Positions 19,911 to 28,295 are shown, counted from the first letter of the stretch. The stretch is DNA of 64,000 nt from Streptomyces sp. PsTaAH-137 (GCF_003259365.1 NZ_QLLY01000010.1:227651-291650); one strand, 5' to 3'. Notes: a model not told the origin generated them from the sequence alone. Program-made: numbers and translations.

Positions 19911-20467
19911 CAGCCGACGGGCACGGGCACGGCGGCGGGCAGCGGCAGTTCGAAGTGGACGATGCCCTGTCCGCCGCCGGGCAGCTCGCGCTCGTCGCAG
20001 ACCTCGCTCGCGAGCGCCCGCCAGAACGGTTCGGCGCCGGTCACGGCCGGGTCGGTGTGCAGGTAGATCGCGTCGTAGCCGCCGACGCCCGCGACGAAGG
20101 CGGTCAGCTCCCGCACCAGGGCGCGGGCGAGCCCGTGGCGCCGGTGCTCGGGGCGGACGTAGATGCGGCACAGCTGGGCGGTGGAGCCGGACGGGAAGCG
20201 GTCGGCGACCCACTGCGGGTTGGGCGGGGCGGCCGGACCGCGGTCCCGCACCCCGCCCGTGGCGACGATCTCGCCGCTGGGCACGTGCTCGACGACGAGC
20301 AGCGTGCGGCGCTCCGGGCGCAGGTAGTGGGCGGCCGGGTCGATGATGTCGGCGTGCCAGCGCGGCACGTAACCCGACTTCAGGTCGCGGTACACGGTGT
20401 CCAGCATGACGGCCCGGGCACCGTCCACATCGCCGTCACCGGCCACGCGGATCACGTAGTCGCCCAT
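19910..20467 (-). CDS. GNAT N-acetyltransferase
   Basis: A 185-residue acetyltransferase with the acetyl-CoA loop LCRIYVRPEHRRHGLARALVRELTA near residues 100-125 and the downstream YDAIYLHTDPAVTGAEPFWRAL segment. It is the first gene of the five-gene operon (GNAT, binding protein, permease, MFS, split-barrel protein). Its presence with import and export genes may point to modification of the transported compound, which is inference. Confidence 0.87.
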   Translation of the reverse strand: MGDYVIRVAGDGDVDGARAVMLDTVYRDLKSGYVPRWHADIIDPAAHYLRPERRTLLVVEHVPSGEIVATGGVRDRGPAAPPNPQWVADRFPSGSTAQLCRIYVRPEHRRHGLARALVRELTAFVAGVGGYDAIYLHTDPAVTGAEPFWRALASEVCDERELPGGGQGIVHFELPLPAAVPVPVG

Positions 20468-20546
20468 TGCCTGCCTTCACCTGTCCGAGCCGATCAACCT
20501 GCCCGAACATGCTAACTGCAAGCCATGTGCAATAACGGTACGGGGG

Positions 20547-21080
20547 TCAGCCCGCGGCCCGCGCCACCAGCGCCGTCGCCACCGCCATCAGGCCCTCGTC
20601 GCGCCCGGGGAAGCCGAGCCCGTCGGTGGTCGCGCCCGAGACGGAGACCGGCGCTCCGGCCGCCTCGGACAGCACCTTCTGCGCCTCCTCGCGCCGCTTG
20701 CCGATCTTCGGCCGGGGACCGACGACCTGCACCGCGACGTTCCCGATCACGAAACCGGCCGCGCGCACGATCCGGGCCGCCTCCGCGAGCAGCGTGAGCC
20801 CGCTCGCCCCCGCCCACTCGGGCCGCCCGGTCCCGAAGTGCTGCCCGAGGTCGCCGAGCCCGGCGGCCGAGAACAGCGCGTTGCAGGCGGCGTGCGCGAC
20901 GACGTCGGCGTCGGAGTGCCCGGCGAGCCCGGGTCCCGTGTAGTCGGGGGCCTCCCACTTCAGCCCGGCGCACCACATCTCCCGCCCCTCCTCGAAGGCG
21001 TGGATGTCGGTCCCGATGCCGACCTGCGGCAGCGCGTACGGGAGCGGCTGCTGCTGGAAGGACTGCTGGTCAGAACCCAT
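20547..21080 (-). CDS. ispF: 2-C-methyl-D-erythritol 2,4-cyclodiphosphate synthase
   Basis: A 177-residue MEP-pathway enzyme that cyclises CDP-methylerythritol phosphate to the cyclodiphosphate and releases CMP. Zinc ligands are in GIGTDIHAFEEG (D-x-H) and the conserved LAGHSDADVVAHAACNALFSAAGLGDLGQHF is complete. The C-terminal TTDGLGFPGRDEG motif is present. It overlaps the end of ispD by 11 bases, so the two are one operon. The N-terminal Gln-rich extension (SFQQQPLPYALPQ) is longer than usual. Confidence 0.96.
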   Translation of the reverse strand: MGSDQQSFQQQPLPYALPQVGIGTDIHAFEEGREMWCAGLKWEAPDYTGPGLAGHSDADVVAHAACNALFSAAGLGDLGQHFGTGRPEWAGASGLTLLAEAARIVRAAGFVIGNVAVQVVGPRPKIGKRREEAQKVLSEAAGAPVSVSGATTDGLGFPGRDEGLMAVATALVARAAG

Positions 21081-21819
21081 CGTTGGCCCTCCTGCGGGCG
21101 AGCACGGCCTCGGCGAGCACGAGGTCCAGCGGCCGGGTCACCTTGAACGCCTCCTCGTGGCCGGGCACGAGCACGACCTGGAGGCCCAGCTGCTCCACCA
21201 TGCTCGCGTCGTCGGTCACGTCCTCGGTGACGGTGTCGTGCGCCCGCCGGAGCGTGTCGTGGTCGAAGCCCTGCGGGGTCTGCACCGCGCGCAGCCTGGC
21301 CCGCGACGGGGTCGCGACGACCGGCTCGGGGCTGCCGTCGGTGGTCGGCACGACCTCCTTGACGGTGTCCGCGAGCGGCAGCGCGGGCACGACGGCCGGC
21401 TGCCCGTCCCGTACGGCCTCGATGACCGCGTCGACGGTGTCCACCGGCACCAGCGGCCGGGCCGCGTCGTGCACGAGGACGATGTCGATGCCGTCCGGCA
21501 GGGCGTCGAGGCCCAGCTTCACGGACTCCTGGCGGGACGCGCCGCCGGGCACGACGACGAAGTCGGTCCGCTCGGGCAGCGCGTGGTCGGCGAGCAGGCT
21601 CTTCACCTCGGCCGCGCCGTCGGGCGGGGCGACGACCACGACGAGGGAGACGGACCGGGAGGCCGCCATGGCGCGGACGGCGTGGATCAGCATCGGGGTG
21701 CCGTTCAGCGCGCGCAGCGCCTTGGGGGTGCCCGGGCCGAGGCGTACACCCCGGCCGGCGGCCGGAATCACGGCCGCGGTGCGTGCGCGGGCGACAACGG
21801 GACGCGTTTCGTCAGACAT
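21070..21819 (-). CDS. ispD: 2-C-methyl-D-erythritol 4-phosphate cytidylyltransferase
   Basis: A 249-residue MEP-pathway nucleotidyltransferase. It has the glycine-rich CTP loop AAVIPAAGRGVRLGPGTPKALRALNGTPMLIHAVRAM, the VLVHDAARPLV motif, and the C-terminal DDASMVEQLGLQVVLVPGHEEAFKVTRPLDLVLAE with the conserved D-D and K-x-T. It supplies the substrate chain used by IspF. It lies 265 bases from the carD stop and is probably transcribed with it or from the intervening gap. Confidence 0.96.
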   Translation of the reverse strand: MSDETRPVVARARTAAVIPAAGRGVRLGPGTPKALRALNGTPMLIHAVRAMAASRSVSLVVVVAPPDGAAEVKSLLADHALPERTDFVVVPGGASRQESVKLGLDALPDGIDIVLVHDAARPLVPVDTVDAVIEAVRDGQPAVVPALPLADTVKEVVPTTDGSPEPVVATPSRARLRAVQTPQGFDHDTLRRAHDTVTEDVTDDASMVEQLGLQVVLVPGHEEAFKVTRPLDLVLAEAVLARRRANDGF

Positions 21820-22084
21820 CGGTTCCGTTCAGGTTTGTACGCTCGGGGGTGGTGGGTATGGCCACATCGTGCCGGGCGCGACGCCTTGACCGGACCCTTC
21901 CGTGACACCGGTCGAGTCGGCTGCCCGGGCCCGGCACACCAGGGGACGGCACATCGCGGGGCATCGACGCGGATCTCGGGCGGGGCGAGCGGATACAAGC
22001 ATGCCGCAGCGCCCGGCGACTCCCTTGAGGGTCAGCGGGCACCACGGCATTTTTTCTTACGCGCTCATCCCGCGCAGCAGCGCG

Positions 22085-22567
22085 TCAGGACGCGAGAACC
22101 TCGTCGAGCAGGGCCTCGGCCTTGTCCTCGTTCGTGTTCTCCGCGAGAGCGAGTTCGCTCACCAGGATCTGGCGAGCCTTGGCGAGCATGCGCTTCTCAC
22201 CCGCGGACAGTCCGCGCTCACGCTCACGACGCCACAGGTCACGCACAACCTCCGCGACCTTGATGACATCACCGGAGGCGAGCTTCTCCAGGTTTGCCTT
22301 GTAGCGGCGCGACCAGTTCGTGGGCTCCTCGGCGTACGGCGCGCGCAGTACCTCGAAGACCCGGTCGAGCCCGTCCTGACCGACCACATCCCGCACGCCG
22401 ACGAACTCCGCATTGTCCGCTGGCACACGTACCGTCAAGTCGCCCTGGGCGACCTTCAGCACCAAGTAGGTCTTGTCCACGCCTTTGATCTGGCGAGTTT
22501 CGATAGCCTCGATCAGCGCGGCCCCGTGATGGGGATAGACCACGGTGTCGCCAACCTTGAACGTCAT
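22085..22567 (-). CDS. carD: CarD/CdnL-family RNA polymerase-binding transcription factor
   Basis: A 160-residue regulator. The N-terminal Tudor-like RNA polymerase-interacting domain (TFKVGDTVVYPHHGAALIEAIETRQIKG) is followed by a helical DNA-binding domain with the key NWSRRYKANLEKLASGD stretch. CarD stabilises open promoter complexes at rRNA and many other promoters and is essential in mycobacteria. A minus-strand candidate -10 (tacccT near 22590) and aaggggt precede the ATG. The gap 21820-22084 between it and ispD holds no gene. Confidence 0.95.
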   Translation of the reverse strand: MTFKVGDTVVYPHHGAALIEAIETRQIKGVDKTYLVLKVAQGDLTVRVPADNAEFVGVRDVVGQDGLDRVFEVLRAPYAEEPTNWSRRYKANLEKLASGDVIKVAEVVRDLWRRERERGLSAGEKRMLAKARQILVSELALAENTNEDKAEALLDEVLAS

Positions 22568-23192
22568 GTGACAGGTACCCCTTCCGTGGCTATCCAGGGT
22601 AACACGGAAACCGCGGGTTCTGAATGGCGTTTTCGCAGGTCAGGGCATATCTCGGGGCTTGACAACAACAACAGGAACGTGCTGCGAAGGGGTCCGCGGA
22701 CGGAAGAGGAGCGGGGTATTCGCAGGTCGGAGCATCTCTCCGGCGAGGCAGAAACGCGAACGTTACAGGCACCTGAACAGGCGTCCAAAGGGTCGAACGT
22801 CCCGTTTTGTGAGGTTCGGAGCGGGCAACTTCCGCTACTCCGTTCGGGCGCACCGCTCCCCGTTCGAGCCGAATCCGGAATTGATCACTGCGTTTCCCGT
22901 GCCCGGGTGATCGTTTTTCCGGACCGCCATGCATTCCTTACCGGAAATCCGCACCCGCCGCTGGACAGCGGCCTATACGAATGACGAACAAGGGGCCAAT
23001 GGTGACGGTGAGGAACACGGGATGTCCGGTGCGTACGGGGTGCCTGGTGGCGAGCGGTGGACCACTAGGGGCGGGTCGGGTGCGATGGCGTGAGAACGGC
23101 TCGGTAATCTAAGGCCGCTGACAGACCCTTAGGACGGCTTTACATCCCGTGAAGCCGTTCGCCCCGCCCACGTTCAAGGAGTAGCCGCCGCC
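22568..23192. other. 625-bp intergenic region between divergent carD and lipoprotein genes
   Basis: No gene is supported here. The carD side holds its promoter. Two copies of a ~27-bp direct repeat starting ttcgcaggtc lie at 22632-22658 and 22719-22745 (21 of 27 positions identical). The plus strand has a good -35-like ttgaca at 22659. The last 100 bases probably hold the promoter of the lipoprotein gene, ending in the ribosome binding site aaggagt near 23175. Confidence 0.55.
22632..22745. repeat. Direct repeat pair upstream of carD
   Basis: Two copies of a ~27-bp sequence (core ttcgcaggtc, then gcat and tctc) start 87 bases apart at 22632 and 22719, in the carD upstream region. Spacing near eight helical turns and position suggest protein binding sites; the binder is unknown. 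Confidence 0.6.
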
Positions 23193-23834
23193 GTGAGCAG
23201 CAGCCTTCGACGCGGCGCCCTCGCCGCCGCCGCCATCGCGTTCTCGATCGCCTCGCTCGCCGCGTGCGGTGCCGGCCACAACGCGCAGACGCTCGAGGTG
23301 AAGCCGGACAACGCCGCGACCTCGGTCGGTGACATCAAGGTGCAGAACGCCACCGTGATCACCCAGCCGGACCGCACCTCCAAGGGCCCGGCCGTCGTCA
23401 CCGCCACCCTCTTCAACAACGGCTCGTCCGACCAGACGCTCGACGGCATCACCGTCGACGGCGTCGGCAAGACCGCGACCCTGACCGGCGCCAAGGGCGG
23501 CTCGACCATCACCGTCCCGGCCGGCGGCTCGGTCGTCCTCGGCGGCAAGGGCAACGCCGCCGCCGAGCTGCCCAACAGCCGCACCGCCGTCCTCGACGGG
23601 AACGCCCAGCCGATCACGTTCTCGTTCAGCAAGGCCGGTGACGTGAAGATGAAGGCGTTCGTGGTCCCGGCCGAGAGCTACTTCGAGAAGTGGGGCCCGA
23701 CCGAGGCGCCGCAGACGCCGAGCGCCTCGGCGTCGGCCTCGGAGTCCACCGGCTCCTCGCCGTCGTCGTCCGCGTCGTCGTCCGCGTCCTCCTCGGCCTC
23801 CGCGACGGCCACCGAGTCGGCCGCGGGGCGCTGA
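23193..23834 (+). CDS. Secreted lipoprotein with Ser/Ala-rich tail
   Basis: A 213-residue lipoprotein. The GTG start has aaggagt upstream, and the lipobox is SLAAC near residue 25 (Cys lipidated). The mature domain looks like an immunoglobulin-like or CHRD/DUF beta fold (SKGPAVVTATLFNNGSSDQTLDGITVDG). The last ~45 residues are low-complexity Ser/Ala/Thr, a likely cell-wall spacer. It is encoded between carD and phoP in Streptomyces; its role is unknown. Confidence 0.82.
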   Translation: MSSSLRRGALAAAAIAFSIASLAACGAGHNAQTLEVKPDNAATSVGDIKVQNATVITQPDRTSKGPAVVTATLFNNGSSDQTLDGITVDGVGKTATLTGAKGGSTITVPAGGSVVLGGKGNAAAELPNSRTAVLDGNAQPITFSFSKAGDVKMKAFVVPAESYFEKWGPTEAPQTPSASASASESTGSSPSSSASSSASSSASATATESAAGR

Positions 23835-23850
23835 AGCCCGTAGAACACGC

Positions 23851-23902
23851 CGTAACGCCCCGGGGGCGGATCCCAGCTGGGATCCGCCCCCGGGGCGTTA
23901 CG
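23851..23902. terminator. Perfect 52-bp palindrome terminator
   Basis: An exact inverted repeat with 26-base arms (cgtaacgccccgggggcgga then tcccag) and no loop bases beyond the turn. It sits between the converging lipoprotein gene and phoP and should terminate both. Confidence 0.93.
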
Positions 23903-23924
23903 CGCTTCGCAGGACCCTGTCGGC

Positions 23925-24605
23925 CTACGGCTCGAACTTGTAGCCGAGGCCACGGACCGTGACCAGGTAGCGCGGGGCGCCCGGGTCCGGCTCGATCTTG
24001 GCGCGCAGGCGCTTCACGTGGACGTCGAGGGTCTTGGTGTCGCCCACGTAGTCGGCGCCCCAGACCCGGTCGATGAGCTGCATACGGGTCAGCACGCGGC
24101 CCGCGTTGCGCAGCAGCATCTCCAGCAGGTCGAACTCCTTGAGCGGGAGGTCGACCTTGGAGCCGGAGACGGTCACCACGTGCCGGTCCACGTCCATCCG
24201 GACCGGACCCGCCTCCAGGGCCTGCGGGGTGACCTCCTCGGGCTCGCCGCGGCGGCGCAGGACGGCCCGGATACGGGCGACCAGCTCGCGCGACGAGAAG
24301 GGCTTGGTGACGTAGTCGTCCGCTCCTATTTCGAGCCCGACAACCTTGTCGATCTCGCTGTCCTTGGCGGTCACCATGATCACCGGGACGTTGGAACGGC
24401 CGCGCAGCTGACGGCAGACCTCGGTGCCGGGCAGGCCCGGCAGCATCAGGTCGAGCAGGACGAGGTCGGCGCCGTTGCGCTCGAACTCGTCCAGGCCGTC
24501 GGGGCCGGTGGCCGCGATGGCGACCTCGAAGCCCTCCTTGCGGAGCATGTAGGACAGGGCGTCGGAGAAGGACTCCTCGTCCTCTACGACGAGCACTCGG
24601 GTCAC
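23925..24605 (-). CDS. phoP: Phosphate regulon response regulator PhoP
   Basis: A 226-residue OmpR-family regulator. The receiver (MTRVLVVEDEESFSDAL) has the DEE pocket, the phospho-acceptor D in LVLLDLMLPGLPG near residue 52, and the K of TKPFSSRELVARI. The winged-helix domain ends RLRAKIEPDPGAPRYLVTVRGLGYKFEP. It binds PHO boxes when phosphate is scarce, activating phosphate scavenging and repressing antibiotic production. Its GTG start overlaps the phoR stop (GTGA), so the operon is phoR-phoP. Confidence 0.96.
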   Translation of the reverse strand: MTRVLVVEDEESFSDALSYMLRKEGFEVAIAATGPDGLDEFERNGADLVLLDLMLPGLPGTEVCRQLRGRSNVPVIMVTAKDSEIDKVVGLEIGADDYVTKPFSSRELVARIRAVLRRRGEPEEVTPQALEAGPVRMDVDRHVVTVSGSKVDLPLKEFDLLEMLLRNAGRVLTRMQLIDRVWGADYVGDTKTLDVHVKRLRAKIEPDPGAPRYLVTVRGLGYKFEP

Positions 24606-25876
24606 GGAAGGACCTCCGGGGCGGCAGGAATGGATTCGTATGCGGTTGTGATGTCGGGCCCGTGTGCGTCGTCTTCGTCGCGTACGTCTCCGGGGCCTTC
24701 GGGGTAAGCGTTGGTGGAGCCGCGGGTCGATGCCGCTTCCGGCAGCCGCAGCGTGAAGGTGGAGCCCTGGCCTTCCGAGCTCCAGACGGTGACCTCTCCG
24801 CCGTGGGAGGCGGCCACGTGCTTGACGATGGCCAGGCCGAGGCCCGTACCGCCCGTCGCGCGGGAGCGGGCCGGGTCGACCCGGTAGAAGCGCTCGAAGA
24901 TGCGGTCCTTGTCCCTGTCCGAGATGCCGATGCCCTGGTCGGTGACGGCTATCTCGATCAGATCGCCGCCGGGCGCGGTCACCCGGCGGGCGGCTATGCC
25001 GACGCGGGTGCGGGCGGGCGAGTAGTTGACCGCGTTCTCCACCAGGTTGCCGAGGGCGGCGGCGAGCTGCCCGCGGTTGCCCCAGACGCGGACGTCGGCG
25101 GTACCGCCGACGGCCATGGTGATCTGCTTGGTGGCGGCCGGCTGCCGGCAGCGGTCGATGGCCTCGGCGACCAGTTCGTCGACGCGGACCGGCTCGGCGT
25201 CCTCCAGCGGGTCGTCGTTCTGCACCCGGGAGAGGTCGATGAGCTCCTGGACCAGGTTGGTCAGGCGGGTCGCCTCGATCTGCATCCGGCCGGCGAAGCG
25301 CTCGACGGCCTCGGGGTCGTCGGAGGCGTCCATGACGGCCTCGGAGAGCAGCGAGAGGGCGCCGACGGGGGTCTTCAGTTCATGGCTGACATTCGCCACG
25401 AAGTCGCGGCGGACCGCTTCGATGCGGCGGGCCTCTGTCAGGTCCTCGACGAGGAGGAGCACCAGCCGGGAGCCGAGCGGAGCCACTCTGGCGGAGACGG
25501 CGAGGGCCTCGCCGCGGCCGGTGCCCCGGCGCGGCAGATCCAGCTCGACCTGCCGTATCTCGCCGTCGCGCCGGGTGTCCCTGGCCATCTGGAGCATCGG
25601 CTCGACGGCCAGCTTCCCGCCGCGTACGAGACCGAGCGCGTACGCCGCGGAGCTGGCCTTGACCACGCTGTCCGCCTCGTCGAGGACGACGGCGGACGAG
25701 CGCAGCACGGAGAGAACCGTGTCCACGCCGGGCGGCAGGGCGGGGTCCGTGTGCAGAGAAGTGCGGGTGGGGCGCTTCTGGTCGCGTTCGCTCCAGCGGA
25801 ACGCCAGCGTCGCGATCGCACCGGTGCACACTCCGGCGATCGCTGAGGCTGCGGCGACCGCCGCGTTCACGTCCAT
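24602..25876 (-). CDS. phoR: Phosphate sensor histidine kinase PhoR
   Basis: A 424-residue SenX3/PhoR-type kinase. One N-terminal membrane helix (AAVAAASAIAGVCTGAIATLAF), a PAS-like region, then the H-box FVANVSHELKTPVGALSLLSEAV near residue 165, N-box LVENAVNYS, G1/G2 boxes VTDQGIGISDRDKDRIFERF and GGTGLGLAIVKHVAASHGG. It autophosphorylates and passes the phosphate to PhoP. Only one clear membrane helix is seen, which is short for a PhoR but usual in SenX3 relatives. Confidence 0.95.
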   Translation of the reverse strand: MDVNAAVAAASAIAGVCTGAIATLAFRWSERDQKRPTRTSLHTDPALPPGVDTVLSVLRSSAVVLDEADSVVKASSAAYALGLVRGGKLAVEPMLQMARDTRRDGEIRQVELDLPRRGTGRGEALAVSARVAPLGSRLVLLLVEDLTEARRIEAVRRDFVANVSHELKTPVGALSLLSEAVMDASDDPEAVERFAGRMQIEATRLTNLVQELIDLSRVQNDDPLEDAEPVRVDELVAEAIDRCRQPAATKQITMAVGGTADVRVWGNRGQLAAALGNLVENAVNYSPARTRVGIAARRVTAPGGDLIEIAVTDQGIGISDRDKDRIFERFYRVDPARSRATGGTGLGLAIVKHVAASHGGEVTVWSSEGQGSTFTLRLPEAASTRGSTNAYPEGPGDVRDEDDAHGPDITTAYESIPAAPEVLP

Positions 25877-25949
25877 GTCTCCAGGTTATGCGGGCCGAGC
25901 CGTTCCTCCACAGCCGTCCGGGTGGACGCTCGAACACTCGTCGCCCAGA

Positions 25950-25982
25950 GTTCACCTTCAGTACGGAGGTGATTCATTTCAG
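25950..25982. promoter_or_regulatory. PHO box in the phoR/phoU divergent promoter region
   Basis: Three adjacent 11-nt direct-repeat units can be read: gttcaccttca (25950-25960), gtacggaggtg (25961-25971), attcatttcag (25972-25982). The first and third match the Streptomyces PhoP direct-repeat consensus (GTTCACC-type); the second is degenerate. The position between phoR and phoU is where PhoP is known to act in S. coelicolor. Confidence 0.8.
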
Positions 25983-26078
25983 GTGCCGGATCCGGACGCG
26001 TACGGCACGGAACGTGGGACCGTGGGGCCGACCCGGTCCCCAGGGACACCACCCCCATCCTTGAGAGAGGCACGTCGT

Positions 26079-26777
26079 ATGCGTGACGCGTACCACGAGG
26101 AACTTGACTCGATCGGCGAGGGCCTGGTCGAGATGGCCCGTCTTGTCGGGTCGGCGATCGGGCGCGCCACCACGGCCATGCTCGACGCCGATCTGAAGCT
26201 GGCCGAGACCGTGATCGCCGCCGACCAGAAGGTGGACGATCTCCAGCACGAGCTGGAGGCGCGGGCCATAGCCCTGCTGGCGCGGCAGCAGCCGGTCGCC
26301 ACGGACCTGCGGATCGTCGTCACCTCGCTCCGCATGAGCGCCGACCTGGAGCGCAGCGGCGACCTGGCCCAGCACGTCGCCAAGCTGGCCCGGCTGCGCT
26401 TCCCCGAGCGGGCCGTCCCGCACGACCTGCACGCGACCATCCTGGAGATGGGCCAGCTCGCGCAGCGCCTGATGGCGAAGGCGGCCGAGGTGATCATCAC
26501 CAAGGACGTCGATCTGGCGATGCAGCTGGAGCAGGACGACGACGAGATGGACCTGCTGCACCGCACGCTCTTCCAGCACCTGCTGGACGACAAGTGGCAG
26601 CACGGCATCGAGACGGCGGTCGACGTGACGCTGCTCGGCCGGTACTACGAGCGGTACGCGGACCACGCCGTGGCCGTCGCGAAGCGTGTCGTCTACCTGG
26701 TGACGGGCGAGCACGCGGACGACGTGCAGGCGGCGGGTGCGACGCCGGCGCCCACCTCGGGGGACGAGGGCGCCTGA
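26079..26777 (+). CDS. phoU: Phosphate transport/signalling regulator PhoU
   Basis: A 232-residue all-helical protein with two PhoU repeats, each with the metal-binding E/D-rich pattern (RMSADLERSGDLAQHVAKLARL; VTLLGRYYERYADHAVAVAKRVVYLVTGE). In other bacteria PhoU couples the Pst phosphate transporter to PhoR and sets phosphate homeostasis. ATG 26079 is preceded by gagagagg. It is divergent from phoR-phoP with the PHO box between, and followed by a terminator. Confidence 0.95.
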   Translation: MRDAYHEELDSIGEGLVEMARLVGSAIGRATTAMLDADLKLAETVIAADQKVDDLQHELEARAIALLARQQPVATDLRIVVTSLRMSADLERSGDLAQHVAKLARLRFPERAVPHDLHATILEMGQLAQRLMAKAAEVIITKDVDLAMQLEQDDDEMDLLHRTLFQHLLDDKWQHGIETAVDVTLLGRYYERYADHAVAVAKRVVYLVTGEHADDVQAAGATPAPTSGDEGA

Positions 26778-26788
26778 GCCGTACGCGC

Positions 26789-26833
26789 GCGAGGGCCCGC
26801 ACCCGTCGATGTCGAACGGGTGCGGGCCCTCGC
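26789..26833 (+). terminator. Terminator after phoU
   Basis: An 18-bp stem (gcgagggcccgcacccgt with its complement at 26816-26833) separated by nine bases, 11 bases beyond the phoU stop. It also faces the converging peptide gene at 26845. Confidence 0.88.
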
Positions 26834-26844
26834 TCCGTCAGCGG

Positions 26845-27009
26845 TCAGCCGCAGCAGCCGCCGCACTGGCAGGGCGCGCCGGACTGGCAGCCGCAGCCGC
26901 AGCCGGAGCCGCAGCCGCAGGCGCCGAGCAGCACCAGCTCCGGCACGGGGCGGCTCACTTCGACGAACGTCTCGGGTGTCTGGTCGGACCTGGGGGACTC
27001 GGCAGCCAT
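26845..27009 (-). CDS. 54-residue peptide with Cys/Gly-rich C-terminus
   Basis: A short frame with a strong ribosome binding site (gaggaggga) before ATG 27009. Residues 1-28 are ordinary and hydrophilic to weakly hydrophobic (MAAESPRSDQTPETFVEVSR). The last ~25 residues are almost only Cys and Gly with a few Ser, Gln and Ala (GACGCGSGCGCGCQSGAP, then CQCGGCCG), giving about ten cysteines. The leader/core division looks like either a small metal-binding protein or a ribosomally made, modified peptide precursor. No modifying enzyme is obvious beside it. Confidence 0.72.
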   Translation of the reverse strand: MAAESPRSDQTPETFVEVSRPVPELVLLGACGCGSGCGCGCQSGAPCQCGGCCG

Positions 27010-27203
27010 GGTTCCCTCCTCGATGGACCTGTGTGGACCTCCGTGGCGGAGAGCCTCGTCCATTGCATGCCCCGACCGGCGGGCGCATCAACGGCGCACG
27101 CGAGCAGAGAATCCGGCCGTGCCGCACCACACGTCACCGGGGAATCTCCCTCCCCATATGTCACAGGCATGGGCCCGGCCCCTGATGCGGCTACGGTGCC
27201 CCG

Positions 27204-27731
27204 ATGACCCACGTGATCGTCCTCAACGGCGGCTCCAGCTCGGGCAAGACCAGCATCGCGCGCGCCCTCCAGGAGGTGCTGCCCGGCATCTGGCTGACGC
27301 TGGGCACCGACACGTTCGTGGCGGCGCTGCCCTCTGCGGACGCGGGCATCGAGTTCGGCGCGGACGGAACGGTGACCGTGGGCCCCGAGTTCCGCACGGC
27401 GGAGGCCGCGTGGATCACGGGGGTCGCGGCGATGGCGGCGGCCGGGGCGCGGATCGTGGTGGACGAGGTCTTCCTCGGCGGCCCGGCCTCCCGGTCCCGC
27501 TGGCACCGGGCCCTGGCGGCGCATGCCCTGAACGTCCTCTGGGTCGGCGTGCACTGCGCCCCGGAGGTGGCGGCCCGCCGGGAGGCGACCCGGGGCGACC
27601 GGATCACGGGGATGGCCGCGAAGCAGGCGGAGCTGGTGCATGCGGGGGTGGCGTACGACGTGGTGGTGGATACGGGGACGAGGAGCGCGGAGGCGTGCGC
27701 GCGGGAGATCGCGGGCCACGTCCGCCCCTGA
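27204..27731 (+). CDS. Chloramphenicol phosphotransferase-like P-loop kinase
   Basis: A 175-residue nucleotide kinase. Walker A is VIVLNGGSSSGKTSIARAL near residue 9, and the rest (IWLTLGTDTFVAALP; ARIVVDEVFLGG; WVGVHCAPEVAARREATRGDR) matches the CPT family, which phosphorylates chloramphenicol 3'-OH in its producer. Many family members are uncharacterised, so resistance is only a possibility. Confidence 0.87.
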   Translation: MTHVIVLNGGSSSGKTSIARALQEVLPGIWLTLGTDTFVAALPSADAGIEFGADGTVTVGPEFRTAEAAWITGVAAMAAAGARIVVDEVFLGGPASRSRWHRALAAHALNVLWVGVHCAPEVAARREATRGDRITGMAAKQAELVHAGVAYDVVVDTGTRSAEACAREIAGHVRP

Positions 27732-27750
27732 GGCCGGGCCACGGCTCGCC

Positions 27751-28209
27751 CTACCTCGCCCGCCTCACCTTGCGCCGCACGGCATCGACACTCGCCCCGA
27801 GAGCAAGCCCGAGGAGCGCGAGCCCCACGAAGACGGTCGGATTCACCCACCAGGGAACGAGTTCGGTGCCCTGCCCCGCCGAGGTCACGCACTGCGAACT
27901 GACGGGCAGCGAAGCCCGCGTGACCACGTGATCACCCGGCACACCGCGGTCGGCACAGATCCGCTCCGGGTCGAGAAGGGAGGAGCTGGACATGAGCCCC
28001 CACGCATAGGCGCCGAGCACCGCCGACCCCGCCATGACCAGCACCAGCACACAGGTCCGGCCACTCGGCGGATGCCACCGCAGCGTGCCGAGCATCATCA
28101 GCCGATACCCCCGCACCGCGAGCGCCGCCCCGGCCCCCACCACCAGGAACGGCGTCAGGAGCGGCGCGAGGACCAGCACCAGAAACAGGAATCGCAGCAG
28201 ACTGTCCAC
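27751..28209 (-). CDS. Hypothetical membrane protein
   Basis: A 152-residue protein with four likely membrane helices (LLRFLFLVLVLAPLLTPFLVVGAGAAL; CVLVLVMAGSAVLGAYAWG; NPTVFVGLALLGLALGASVDA), with two cysteines (RICADRG and SSQCVTS) in an outer loop. The GTG start at 28209 is chosen because upstream codons show no start with a ribosome binding site. It converges with the kinase gene. Confidence 0.65.
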   Translation of the reverse strand: MDSLLRFLFLVLVLAPLLTPFLVVGAGAALAVRGYRLMMLGTLRWHPPSGRTCVLVLVMAGSAVLGAYAWGLMSSSSLLDPERICADRGVPGDHVVTRASLPVSSQCVTSAGQGTELVPWWVNPTVFVGLALLGLALGASVDAVRRKVRRAR

Positions 28210-28295
28210 GCGGATCGGACTCGGGAGGGGCGGGAAGGGTTGCCCACGGCAGACCGACAGCCCCGGGAGCCGACAGACGTACGTACCGTGCTTCC

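Noticed and set aside
22659..22910. Short plus-strand frame after the ttgaca element
   Set aside because: No ribosome binding site and no protein-like composition; I treat it as non-coding.
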